Of a stretch of 64,000 nucleotides of DNA, positions 17,781 to 26,792 are shown in pieces. Made by a program: the position numbers and the translations under genes. The stretch spans positions 3,287,501 to 3,351,500 of the forward strand of contig NZ_CP012332.1 in assembly GCF_001263175.1 (NCBI RefSeq), given 5' to 3'. Source of the stretch: Vulgatibacter incomptus (GTDB taxonomy: Bacteria > Myxococcota > Myxococcia > Myxococcales > Vulgatibacteraceae). Position 1 is the first letter of the stretch, and the number at the start of each line of letters is the position of its first letter. The notes beneath the pieces are model-generated. The model worked only from the letters and a program-made list of their open reading frames with translations. It was not told the DNA's origin and did not search any database.

Positions 17781-17889
17781 GGGTTAATCACTCCGCATCA
17801 AGGTGTGAAGAAGTCGAGTGTGCCTGCGCGTTTGCGCGCGTGTCAAACCGGGGTCGGACCCTCGGAATCGCCGTTTTCCTGGAGGCCGC

Positions 17890-19311
17890 GTGAAAAAGAT
17901 CCTAGCGACTGGCATCTGCACCCTGATCACGGCCGTCTCGGCCCCCGCTTGGGCCAGCGGCATCCTCGCCGCGCGCTTCGGTGGAGAACTTGGCCATCCC
18001 ACCACGTCGAATCCCACCGCGATCTTCTACAACCCGGCCGGGCTCGCGCTCGAGTCGGGCACGCGGATCTACGCCGACGGGACCTTCGCGTACCGCCACG
18101 CCAGCTACGATCGGCCCGCCGACGCGATCAGCCGGATCGGGCCGAACGTGTTCGGGTTCACCCCGGAGGACGGCATCGCCGCCAACTCCGGCAAGGGGGA
18201 GCTGAACAACTTCATCGCCTCCCCCTTCGTCGCCGCGGTCTCCGACTTTGGCATCCGGAACTTCGCCCTGGGCGCCGCCTTCTACGTGCCCTACGGCGGC
18301 ACCGCCAAGTGGGGCCTGAGGAAGGACTTCGAAGGCACCGAGGCTGGCGCGAAGTTCCCGGGCGGCGTGGACGGCCCCCAGCGCTGGTTCACCGAGGACG
18401 GCAAGATCCAGTCGCTCTTCATCACCGGCGCGGCGGCCTACCGCCTGCGGCATCCCCGGCTCTCGTTCGGCCTCGGCGTCAGCGCCGTGAACAACGTCCT
18501 CCACACCGTCCGGGCGCGAAACCTCGACGGCTCCGACGACCTCGTGAACGGCGACGGCTCCCTGAAAGAGGGCCGCAGCCTGGTCCACGCCTCGAGCTGG
18601 ACCGTCGCCGTCAACGCCGGCGTGATCTGGCAGCCGTGGCGGCGCGTCTGGCTCGGCGCCTCCTACCTGAGCCAGCCCGGCTTCGGGGAGAACACCCTCG
18701 ACGGCACGCTCACCACGGGCTTCCTGGGATTCGCAAGCGACCAGAAGATCAAGCTCAAGCAGAGCATGCCCGACATCTGGCGACTCGGCGGCCGCTGGCG
18801 GCCCTCGGACGACGTAGAGCTCCGGCTCTTCGGCGAATACGTGCGCTGGAGCAGGTTCAAGCGCCAGTGCTTCCTCGCCGCCGACGTGGACGACGCCAAC
18901 TGCGACCTGAACCCCGACGGCTCCGAGGGGCCGAACGCGAGGGGCGTCGTGCAGAACATTCCCCGGGAGTGGAGGGACGCGTTCGGCGTCCGGGTCGGCG
19001 GCTCGTATTGGCTGAGCCCGCCGATCGAGGTCTTCGTCGGCGGCGGCTACGACTCCAACGCCATCCCGAACAAGACGATGGATCCCTCGCTCTACGACAT
19101 GCACAAGCTCACCGCCGCCCTGGGCGCGCGCTTCGAGATTGGCAAGAACATCGCCCTCGCCGGGACCTTCACCCAGGTCTTCTACTTCACCCGGGACGTC
19201 CCGGTCGCCGAGAGCCAGCCCTTCGAGGGCGCCACCAAGCAGCCCAACTCCGGCGGCACCTACAAGCAGCTCATCAGCGTCCTCGACGTGAACGCCCAGT
19301 ACCGCTTCTGA
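17890..19311 (+). CDS. FadL/OmpP1/TodX-type outer membrane porin
   Basis: 473 residues with a Sec signal (KKILATGICTLITAVSAPAWA) cut before SGILAARFGG. SNPTAIFYNPAGLA is the family hallmark, an Asn-Pro-Ala segment in the N-terminal plug. The rest alternates short amphipathic strands and ends with VNAQYRF, a terminal aromatic of outer-membrane barrels. Such channels admit long-chain fatty acids or other hydrophobic molecules through a lateral gate. GTG start with GGAGG four bases upstream. Its stop directly abuts the stop of the convergent methyltransferase. Confidence 0.88.
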   Translation: MKKILATGICTLITAVSAPAWASGILAARFGGELGHPTTSNPTAIFYNPAGLALESGTRIYADGTFAYRHASYDRPADAISRIGPNVFGFTPEDGIAANSGKGELNNFIASPFVAAVSDFGIRNFALGAAFYVPYGGTAKWGLRKDFEGTEAGAKFPGGVDGPQRWFTEDGKIQSLFITGAAAYRLRHPRLSFGLGVSAVNNVLHTVRARNLDGSDDLVNGDGSLKEGRSLVHASSWTVAVNAGVIWQPWRRVWLGASYLSQPGFGENTLDGTLTTGFLGFASDQKIKLKQSMPDIWRLGGRWRPSDDVELRLFGEYVRWSRFKRQCFLAADVDDANCDLNPDGSEGPNARGVVQNIPREWRDAFGVRVGGSYWLSPPIEVFVGGGYDSNAIPNKTMDPSLYDMHKLTAALGARFEIGKNIALAGTFTQVFYFTRDVPVAESQPFEGATKQPNSGGTYKQLISVLDVNAQYRF

Positions 19312-20169
19312 TCAGCCGGAGCCGACCTCCAGCACGCCGAAGCGCACCGGCGCCGTCCGACCCATCACGGGCGCCTCGGGGATTCCGAGGCGCTCGAGCT
19401 CCCCGCTCCCCCGCCGATCCTGCACTACCAACCGCCGTCGGGCCACCCGGCGGGCCTCGCGGAGCGCCTCCGCCGTGAGCGGCGTGTAATCCGCCAGGGC
19501 GCGGAGCACCTCGAAGCCCGGCGGCGCCTTGGTCGCGGACTTGAACATCGGGTCGAAGTAGACCACGTCGGCGGAGGCCGTCGGCATCGAGGCGAGGAGC
19601 TCGAGGTGCGGCCCCTGTGCCACCTCCATCCGGTCCAGGGCGGCGTCGATCGCCTCCTCGCCGAAGCGCCGCGTCCGCACCCCGAACGAGGTCACCGCGT
19701 GGAGGAACGGGCTCGACTCCAGCGCGAGCACCGATCCCTCCGGGCCCACCGCGTGGGCGAGGACCAGAGCGTCGGCGCAGGCCCCCGCCGTCGCATCTAC
19801 CACCCGATCCCCAGGGCGCAGGTCGCAGGCGACGACGAGCGGGTCGATCTCCCCGGCGATCATCCGCCGGATCCGCAGGACTGCCATGCCACCGTGGAAA
19901 CGAAAGGCGGGAGTGCCGTCCGGAAGCCAGATGGCCCGATCCCTTTGGGACACGACGAGCACGGCGCTCGCGCCGCACCGGCTGGCCAGCTCGTCGAGTC
20001 CGGCGTTCCTCGGCTCGAAACCGAGCCCCAGGGCGCCGGCCACTGCCACGGCTTCCTGGATGTCTGCGGCGGGCGGGCGCCGCGGGGTCGTCACGATCAC
20101 CTGAAACCGAAGAGCATCACTTCCAGGTCGCACTTCGGCCTTGTACCGGAGGCAGACTTCCAAGCACAT
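19312..20169 (-). CDS. RsmJ-like SAM-dependent methyltransferase
   Basis: 285 residues. SAM motif I appears as DRVVDATAGACADALVLA and the catalytic loop as VVYFDPMFKSATKAP, closely matching the layout of RsmJ (16S rRNA guanine-N2 methyltransferase), which has DATAG and DPMF motifs. The N-terminal about 110 residues (VIVTTPRRPPAADIQEAVAVA, VVSQRDRAIW) form an extra domain not found in E. coli RsmJ. Target therefore uncertain: rRNA is likely but unproven. The start is uncertain, with a GTG or later codon possible. Its stop codon touches the FadL stop. Confidence 0.7.
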   Translation of the reverse strand: MCLEVCLRYKAEVRPGSDALRFQVIVTTPRRPPAADIQEAVAVAGALGLGFEPRNAGLDELASRCGASAVLVVSQRDRAIWLPDGTPAFRFHGGMAVLRIRRMIAGEIDPLVVACDLRPGDRVVDATAGACADALVLAHAVGPEGSVLALESSPFLHAVTSFGVRTRRFGEEAIDAALDRMEVAQGPHLELLASMPTASADVVYFDPMFKSATKAPPGFEVLRALADYTPLTAEALREARRVARRRLVVQDRRGSGELERLGIPEAPVMGRTAPVRFGVLEVGSG

Positions 20170-20227
20170 TCACCGGCCCCGTGGACGCTCGGCCCCAGAG
20201 CTGCAGGTGAAGTCCTAGGACCCAAAA

Positions 20228-20683
20228 TCAGCCGACCTTGGGCGCATGAGGTCCGGGATCGTCCGGGTCGCCTTCAAGGCGAAAGCCGATCGAGACGGCC
20301 TCTACGAGCGCGGACTGCGAAAACGGGAAGGCTTCCACGGTACCACCGAGCTTGATATCGCCATCGGAATAGACGACCAAAGCCTCCTTGCCCGTCTTTG
20401 GATCCTTGCTCCTCGACATCGCGCAGGCTCCGGCGAATACGAATTCGATGTACTCCCCATAGTCGACGTTGCTCGTAACGTCATTGAACGGATTCGCGCT
20501 CGGCGCTCCCTCGGGTCCGTTGACGAGCGCCACGAGTTCGGAGCCCGCGCCAAACGCCTTGGTCACCGAAATGCCCTTTGCATCTTCGAGCGTCGCCATG
20601 GTGTCGGCGTTGGCGGGGAAGCGAATCCGCACGATCCGGGCGCCCTCGATGATCAGGCCCGTCTGGAAATAGAACTTTCTCAT
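20228..20683 (-). CDS. Small protein of unknown function downstream of CHAT gene
   Basis: 151 residues beginning MRKFYFQTGLIIEGARIVRI. No signal peptide or membrane helix is seen, so it is probably cytoplasmic. Features: mixed alpha/beta pattern, GAGSELVALVNGPEGAPS, NVDYGEYIEFVF, a possible helix pair near the end, and an acidic-proline tail. Not recognised. It follows the CHAT lipoprotein on the same strand after 129 bases, so it could be in the same transcript. ATG at 20683 is preferred to an upstream GTG-initiated extension because the extension lacks conserved-looking sequence. Confidence 0.55.
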   Translation of the reverse strand: MRKFYFQTGLIIEGARIVRIRFPANADTMATLEDAKGISVTKAFGAGSELVALVNGPEGAPSANPFNDVTSNVDYGEYIEFVFAGACAMSRSKDPKTGKEALVVYSDGDIKLGGTVEAFPFSQSALVEAVSIGFRLEGDPDDPGPHAPKVG

Positions 20684-20812
20684 TTCATGACCCCCGACAA
20701 ATTCCTCGGCTGACGATACCAAAGTGCATACCATTCCCGGTCGCCACTCGACAAGGGCAATTTCTCCGGGCTGTTGGCCCCGCAGGAAGTCGTCGGCTTT
20801 TTGGACTACTTT

Positions 20813-23707
20813 TTATGTATAAATTCCAAAAGAGGCTGCGACATCCGGAGGCCACCGCACTCGGAGTGCTGCCAGCGCAAGCTCGAAGGCGGCCGAGACG
20901 TCTTTTCCCCTACCAATTCCATTGTAGAAGAACCGGGCGAAGTCAAGGGCCACTCCATCGTCCAGGTCACCCTGGTAGGCGATAACGGCGGAGGCGCCAG
21001 CCTCAAGGAAGGCCCAAGGGAGGCCCGCGCCATCGTGCTCCGCGTCGCCCGTCTTTCCACCGCCTTTGCAGGAGGAGAGGACGACAACAGGATTTCGCCC
21101 TTGAAGTGGTAGCTTCAGAACGTTGCCGACCTCCAAGTGACCATCAGGGCCCGCGAGGAGGAGATAGGAGGCTGACCCCTTTCTCTTACGTGATTCTCCA
21201 TGGACCGAGAAGTGGAGCAGATCGAAAGACCCGGCTCTGTCGACAAGGTTGGAAGGAGTTGCGGCGTACTCGGAGAGCTCTTCGGATCCAGGCAGCGCCT
21301 CCTCGATCAAGCGCGCTTCCTTCGGTGCGGCCGGGAAGGGCGCGATCGCTCGGTCGGAGATGACGGGCCGCGGGCTATGAATTGCGAGGCCATGCCCCAT
21401 TACTACCCGTGAGGGCCAGAGGGCGGCGACGCTTCGTGCGATCACGACCGCGACGTCAGGTCGGGCGAGCCTCGCGGACCGGTTTACCACGCCAACCAGC
21501 GTGAACGGGTTCTCGATAACCGTGAGACGGCGTGTGCGGGCCGGACATCTGCCGGGTTCCCATGGCGTGCCGATCCGCCCTTGCAGCTCAGTCGCCGAAC
21601 GGATCGGGATTCCTCTACCATACCCGTCGGTCGGGAGTGCCGACGTCAAGCTCGATTGGTCGATCTCCACCGGCAACTCGACCTCTTGGTATCGGGTTCC
21701 CTGAGACGTTGCGCTCCAAATCGAAAGTGTTCGTCCTTTCGAAGCAGCGGCGAAAACGCACTCGTCCTCCTCGAGCGAACGCAGCTGTCCTTGGCCCAGG
21801 AGTTCCCAAGCCGCATCAGGTCGCCCTTCTTCCGCCTCCAAGCGAGCGAGGAATACACGAATCCCTGCGTCCTCGGTCTCCATCAGTAGCCGGCGAATCT
21901 TCGACGTCGCTCGGTTCGATAGCGTGCGGCCAATATCAATCGCCGACGCCAGAAAATGAATGGCAGAGGTCGGATCGCCCATCACCGCTGATGCCTGTCC
22001 AGAAAGTTCCAGTCCGTCCTTTTGCAGGAGCGGGAGAGAGAGCTGGGCGGCGAGGCGCTCAACCCGAAGCCCGGCTTCAAGGGCGATCTGCGGCTCTCCC
22101 GTCAGCAAATCGACTCGCCCAGCCGCTCCTAGGACGCGAACTAGTGTTCCGCTCAATCCGATCGACTCCGCCTCTACGAGTGCATCCTCGGAAAGCGATT
22201 TAGCTGCGTCCAGGCGACCGCTCTCTGCGAGCTTGAGCGCGACCCCACCCTTCGCGATAAGCTCGCTGGTTCTTCGCCCCGCCAGTCCAGCTAGACGCAT
22301 GGCCTCCACTCGACAGGCAAGCGCCGCTGTTGAGAATCCCACTCTCGACGTGGAGGCTAGGTTGGAGAGCGACACAGCTAGAGCGCCAGGATCTTGTAGT
22401 CGAATCAGGACGGCCGACGCGTTGATCAAATTCCGTTGGGCATCCTTGCGTGTCCCTAGCTTCGACGCGAGCGACGCCTGTTTGACCAGCACCTCCGCTC
22501 GACGCCCGTCGAACCCGTCTGGCAGGCGAACCAACGCGGTCTGGAAGGCCTGCTCCGCTTCGGCGAACCTCGTCTCCTCCGCGAAAACCGTTCCCAAATC
22601 GCTAGTCGCGAGAGCACCTTCCTCGACGCAACCAAGCTCCTTGCACACGCGCTGAACCGCAGCTAGCTGAATTTTGGCGCGGGCGAAATCCGCTCGCTGA
22701 ATCGCGTCGAAGGCGAGAAGCCGGACCGCACGGAAGGCGACGGTAGGCTCTGGCGCTCGCCCTAGCTCCTCAAGGGCCGAAACGTCGGTCAGGCCTGCCA
22801 TTGTCGACTCGTAGAGGCGCTCGAGCCGAGCTCGCCGAATAGCGCTCGACTTCCACTCGCTCGGAGCGAATTTTCGCCTCACGGCGAATTCGCGGTCGAA
22901 CATCGAATCCCCGCTCACGCGAAGCCGCGCGAGGAGCTCGACCGTGGAGGGCCTCGACGCTAGGTCAGCGAGCTCGGTGGGGCCGGTGAGAGCCAGGAGC
23001 TCGTCGTAGAGCTTGCGGCGCTCGGATTCCAGGCGAACGGGGGGAGGCTCGGGCGCAAGCAGGCGCTCCCGGCGCTCGATGGCCTCATGGCCCCAAAGGC
23101 TGTCGGGGTCGGCTTTGGCGTAGGTCTCCCAGGCCTCGATGGCGAGACCCTGGAGGCTGAGCTTCTCGAGGACGACGCCGCGGGTGAAGAGCGCGGGCAG
23201 AAAGCCGGGATCGATCTCGAGGGCGTGATCGACCGCCTCGAGGGCGTCGAACTCGTCGGGCCTCGCGAGGAGCAGCAAGGCCTGCTCGTTCCAGTAGCGA
23301 GCATCCTGCGGCATCCGCTCGAGGCGGCTCTCGGCCCGGTCCAGGTCGCCGGGACCGTTTCGCCACTGGAAGAAGAGGGCTCTTCCGAAGAGGACGTCCT
23401 CGTCGCCGCGCTTGGCGGCGAGGTAGAGCTGCCCTTCGAGGCGACCCTTCTCCAGGGGCGGCGCGATCCTCGAGGAATCGAACGGCGCGTAGGGGAGATC
23501 GAGGGCGCTCCGGCCCTCCAACCAGCGATACGGACCGGCTTCTTTTGCGAAGATTTCGGAGAGCGAGGGCGCAGGGCCACCGCAGCCGGCCAGCGCGAGG
23601 CAAACGATCAGGGACAACGCCGCTGCGGCCTGGAGCGCAAGCGGCAGTGGACCCCGATCTAACTCATTGTCAAACGAATCGATACTCGATCGATCTCCCT
23701 CGCGCAT
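20813..23707 (-). CDS. TPR-CHAT (caspase-fold) lipoprotein, copy 1
   Basis: 964 residues. After a basic start, a hydrophobic segment ends in lipobox LAGC (about residue 42), so the protein should be exported and lipid-anchored. The central 600 residues are helical repeats of TPR type (AESRLERMPQDARYWNEQALLLL, FAEAEQAFQTALVRLPDG). The C-terminal CHAT domain has the protease dyad: His836 in LLHFSVHGES and Cys880 in VVVLSSCKGG, followed by GLPWAFLEAGASAVIAYQGDLDD. CHAT proteins are caspase/separase relatives; some, such as the TPR-CHAT effector of type III-E CRISPR, are proteases. It is paralogous to the next gene upstream. Substrate unknown. Confidence 0.85.
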   Translation of the reverse strand: MREGDRSSIDSFDNELDRGPLPLALQAAAALSLIVCLALAGCGGPAPSLSEIFAKEAGPYRWLEGRSALDLPYAPFDSSRIAPPLEKGRLEGQLYLAAKRGDEDVLFGRALFFQWRNGPGDLDRAESRLERMPQDARYWNEQALLLLARPDEFDALEAVDHALEIDPGFLPALFTRGVVLEKLSLQGLAIEAWETYAKADPDSLWGHEAIERRERLLAPEPPPVRLESERRKLYDELLALTGPTELADLASRPSTVELLARLRVSGDSMFDREFAVRRKFAPSEWKSSAIRRARLERLYESTMAGLTDVSALEELGRAPEPTVAFRAVRLLAFDAIQRADFARAKIQLAAVQRVCKELGCVEEGALATSDLGTVFAEETRFAEAEQAFQTALVRLPDGFDGRRAEVLVKQASLASKLGTRKDAQRNLINASAVLIRLQDPGALAVSLSNLASTSRVGFSTAALACRVEAMRLAGLAGRRTSELIAKGGVALKLAESGRLDAAKSLSEDALVEAESIGLSGTLVRVLGAAGRVDLLTGEPQIALEAGLRVERLAAQLSLPLLQKDGLELSGQASAVMGDPTSAIHFLASAIDIGRTLSNRATSKIRRLLMETEDAGIRVFLARLEAEEGRPDAAWELLGQGQLRSLEEDECVFAAASKGRTLSIWSATSQGTRYQEVELPVEIDQSSLTSALPTDGYGRGIPIRSATELQGRIGTPWEPGRCPARTRRLTVIENPFTLVGVVNRSARLARPDVAVVIARSVAALWPSRVVMGHGLAIHSPRPVISDRAIAPFPAAPKEARLIEEALPGSEELSEYAATPSNLVDRAGSFDLLHFSVHGESRKRKGSASYLLLAGPDGHLEVGNVLKLPLQGRNPVVVLSSCKGGGKTGDAEHDGAGLPWAFLEAGASAVIAYQGDLDDGVALDFARFFYNGIGRGKDVSAAFELALAALRVRWPPDVAASFGIYT

Positions 23708-23746
23708 TGTCCCCCCCGTCTTGCGCCTCCCTTCGAAGTCGCAGTC

Positions 23747-23776
23747 TACCTACGGCGGGGGGTATCCCACCAGCAA
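23747..23776 (-). promoter_or_regulatory. Predicted promoter of CHAT copy 1
   Basis: On the minus strand, TTGCTG (23771-23776) and TAGGTA (23747-23752) are 18 bases apart. The segment TTGCTGGTGGGA is identical to that in front of CHAT copy 2, so it was probably duplicated with the gene. Confidence 0.5.
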
Positions 23777-23800
23777 CTTCCCTTCAGCTGGAGCTCGCGG

Positions 23801-26716
23801 TCAGGTGTAGAGCGCGAAGGAGGCGGCGACGATGGGGGGCCACCGTTCCCGGAGAGCGGCAAGGGCTTCCTCGAAGGCTGCCGAGACGTCGTGTGTCGAC
23901 GCGAGCGCGGGATAGAACGCCTGGGCAAAATCGAGCGCGACCCGATCGTCGAGATCCCCCTCGTACGCGATCACGATGGACGCCCCGGCCTCGAGGAACG
24001 CCCATGGCAGACCCGCGCCGTCGCTCTCCTCGTCGCCGGTCTTACCGCCGCTCTTGCAGGACGAGAGGATCACGACCGGGTTCCGTTCCCGGAGAGGCAG
24101 CTCCAGGACGTTGCCGACCTGCAGGTAGCCCTGATTGCCGGCGAGCATCAGGTAGGAAGCCGCCCCTCTCCTCTTGCGCGACTCGCCGTGGACCGCGAAG
24201 TGGAGGAGGTCGAAGCCGGCGGCTCGGTGGGCAAGGCCAGCGGGCGTCGCGGCAGGCCCCGAGAGCTCCCGGGATCCGGGCAGGGCCGCACGAACGAGGC
24301 TCGCCTCCTTTGGACCTGCAGGCAGGGTGGGAATGAGCCGGTCGGATACCACCGGCCGAGGGCTATGGATCACCAGGCCCGCCCCGAGGTCGCGCCGAGT
24401 GGGCCAGGGAGTCGAGGCGCTGCGCGCGATCACGACGGCGCGATCGGCGTGCGCCAGCCGCGCGGCTCGATTCGCGACGCCGACCAAGGTGTAGGGCGTC
24501 TCGAGAATCGTGACGCGGCGGGCCTCCGCCGGGCATCGTCCCGGATCCCAGGCAGTCCCCAATCGTTCGCGTGCGCTCACGGCCATTGGGCCACCCGGCC
24601 CCCGTGCAACCGGATCGCTCGGGAAGAGGAGCCACGGGCGCTTGGTCGCGATCACGAGCTCGTCCCGTTGCATCGACGCCTCCAGCTCGCTCTCCTGGTA
24701 ACGAGTTCCCGTCGACGTGGCGCTCCAGACGGAGAGGACGCCTCCCTCGCTCGCGAAGGCGATCACGCACTCGTCGGGCTCGAGATCCCGCAGCCGATCG
24801 CTCGCCAACAGCTCCCAAGCAGCGTCGGGTCGACCCGTCTTCGCCTCGAGGCGGGCGAGAAAGACACGGAGGTCCGTCTGGTCCCCTTCCATCAACACCC
24901 TGCGAATCCGGGTCGTCGCACGGCTCGAGAGTGCGCGCTCCTCGTCGGTGGCGACGGACAGGAAGTGGAGGGCCGAGCCCACGTCTCCGAGCGCTGCCGA
25001 GGCTCGGCCCGCGAGCTCCAGCGCGCCTCTATGTTGAACGGGCAGGTCGAGATCCTCCGCGAGGCGCTGGACCCGAAGAGCCGTGCTCAAGGCTTCGTCC
25101 GGCTCCTGCATGAGAAGTCGAACCTGTCCGGCGACTCCGAGGAGACGAACCAGGGCGCCGTCGATGGCCCTAGCCTCTCCCTCCTCCAGCGCGCGCTCGT
25201 AGAGGGCCTTCGCCTCGTCGAATCGACCGCTCTTGGCGAGCTGGAGCGAGACACCTCCCATGGCGATCAGCTCGGTGCTCGACCGTCCTTCCTGCTTCGC
25301 CAGGCGCATGGCCTCGGTTCGGGACGCCAGCGCGGCCGACGAGAACCCGTTCCGGGCGGTCGCCCCGAGGTTGGAGAGCGCCACGGCGAGCGACGACCGC
25401 TCGCGAAGCCGAGCGAGCTCCCTCGCGGCGGCGATCAAGCCGCGCTGCGATTCCTTCGGCGTTCCGAGCGCTCCGGCGAGCTGCGCCTGTTTGACGAGGA
25501 TCTCGGCGCGGCGGGCTTCGAAGCCCTTCGGGAGCCGATCCAGCGCGTCTCGATAGGCCTCTTCCGCTTCTGCGAAGTTCGCCTGCTCGGCGAGGACCGT
25601 TCCGAGGTCGCTCGTCGCGAGCACGCTCTCCTCCACGCAGCCGACCGCCCTGCAGGCTCGCTCGACGGCGTCCAGGCGGACGCGAGCCGCAGGAAGGTCG
25701 GAGCGCACGATCGCGTCGTAGGCCAGGAGTCTCAGCGCGCGAAGCGAAACGGTTGGCTCGATCGCCTTCGAGAGGGCCTCCAGCCCGTGCTCATCGGCCT
25801 TCCCCGCCAGGGTCTCCGAATAGAGCCGCTCGAGGAGCTCTCCCCGTTTCGCGCTCGCAAGCCACTCGCGCGGTCCGAACGCCCGGCGCACCTCGAGCTC
25901 GCGCTCGAACATCGTGTCCCCGACTGCGCGCAGGCGGCGGAGGAGCTCCACCGACGAGGGCCGGGAGGCGAGCTGCTCCAGCTCCGAGGCGCCCTTCAGG
26001 GCCAGGAGCTCGTCGTAGAGCTTGCGGCGCTCGGATTCGAGGCGAACGGGGGGAGGCTCCGGCTCGAGCAGGCGCGCCCTTCGCTCGATCGCCTCGAGGC
26101 CCCAGGGGCTGTCGGGGTCGGCGTTGGCGTACGCTTCCCATGCCTCGATGGCGAGGCCCTGGAGGCTGAGCTTCTCGAGGATGACACCGCGGTTGAAGAG
26201 CGCCGGCAGGAAGCCGGGGTCGAGCTCGAGGGAATGATCCACCGCCTCGAGGGCGTCGAACTCGTCGGGTCTCGCGAGGAGCAGCAAGGCCTGCTCGTTC
26301 CAATAGCGTGCGTCCCGCGGCACTCGCTCGAGGCGGCTCTCGGCACGGTCCAGGTCGCCGGGACCGTTTCGCCACAGGAAGAAGAGAGCCCTTCCGAGAA
26401 GGGCATCGTCGTCGCCCCGCTTGTCCGTGAGGTAGAGCTGCCCTTCGAGGCGACCCTTCTCCACGGGCGGCGCGATCCTCGACGGATCGAAAGGAGCAAA
26501 GGGGAGGTCGAGAGCGCTCCGGCCCTCCAACCAGCGATACGGCCCGGCTTCGTTGGCGAAGATCTCGGAGACGGAGAGAGCGGGATCGCCGCAGCCGGCG
26601 ACTGCGACGCAGATGATCAGGAAGTGCGCGGCGGCGCCATGGAGCACGAGACGCCGTCGACACCAATCCCACCCACAGTAAGATAAATTGGAACTCCTAC
26701 GAGATCCGTCGCGCAT
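23801..26716 (-). CDS. TPR-CHAT (caspase-fold) lipoprotein, copy 2
   Basis: 971 residues, the paralog of the following gene. The lipobox is VAGC near residue 42. TPR-type helical repeats fill the middle, and the CHAT domain carries His843 (LLHFAVHGES) and Cys887 (VVILSSCKSG). The N-terminal about 220 residues are almost identical to copy 1 (SEIFANEAGPYRWLEGRSAL), while the centre and the region between TPR and CHAT differ much more. The uneven similarity suggests a duplication with gene conversion or different selection along the length. The two genes are 93 bases apart and each has its own promoter-like sequence. A polyG ribosome site (GGGGGG) precedes the ATG closely. Confidence 0.85.
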   Translation of the reverse strand: MRDGSRRSSNLSYCGWDWCRRRLVLHGAAAHFLIICVAVAGCGDPALSVSEIFANEAGPYRWLEGRSALDLPFAPFDPSRIAPPVEKGRLEGQLYLTDKRGDDDALLGRALFFLWRNGPGDLDRAESRLERVPRDARYWNEQALLLLARPDEFDALEAVDHSLELDPGFLPALFNRGVILEKLSLQGLAIEAWEAYANADPDSPWGLEAIERRARLLEPEPPPVRLESERRKLYDELLALKGASELEQLASRPSSVELLRRLRAVGDTMFERELEVRRAFGPREWLASAKRGELLERLYSETLAGKADEHGLEALSKAIEPTVSLRALRLLAYDAIVRSDLPAARVRLDAVERACRAVGCVEESVLATSDLGTVLAEQANFAEAEEAYRDALDRLPKGFEARRAEILVKQAQLAGALGTPKESQRGLIAAARELARLRERSSLAVALSNLGATARNGFSSAALASRTEAMRLAKQEGRSSTELIAMGGVSLQLAKSGRFDEAKALYERALEEGEARAIDGALVRLLGVAGQVRLLMQEPDEALSTALRVQRLAEDLDLPVQHRGALELAGRASAALGDVGSALHFLSVATDEERALSSRATTRIRRVLMEGDQTDLRVFLARLEAKTGRPDAAWELLASDRLRDLEPDECVIAFASEGGVLSVWSATSTGTRYQESELEASMQRDELVIATKRPWLLFPSDPVARGPGGPMAVSARERLGTAWDPGRCPAEARRVTILETPYTLVGVANRAARLAHADRAVVIARSASTPWPTRRDLGAGLVIHSPRPVVSDRLIPTLPAGPKEASLVRAALPGSRELSGPAATPAGLAHRAAGFDLLHFAVHGESRKRRGAASYLMLAGNQGYLQVGNVLELPLRERNPVVILSSCKSGGKTGDEESDGAGLPWAFLEAGASIVIAYEGDLDDRVALDFAQAFYPALASTHDVSAAFEEALAALRERWPPIVAASFALYT

Positions 26717-26743
26717 ATCCCCCCTAGCGCCTCCCTGCGGATC

Positions 26744-26773
26744 TGTATACTACCCGACGCCTCCCACCAGCAA
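26744..26773 (-). promoter_or_regulatory. Predicted promoter of CHAT copy 2
   Basis: Minus-strand TTGCTG (26768-26773) and TATACA (26744-26749) with an 18-base spacer. The -10 is closer to consensus than in copy 1, so copy 2 may be the more strongly expressed gene. Confidence 0.6.
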
Positions 26774-26792
26774 TTTCCCCTTGACGCCAGGC

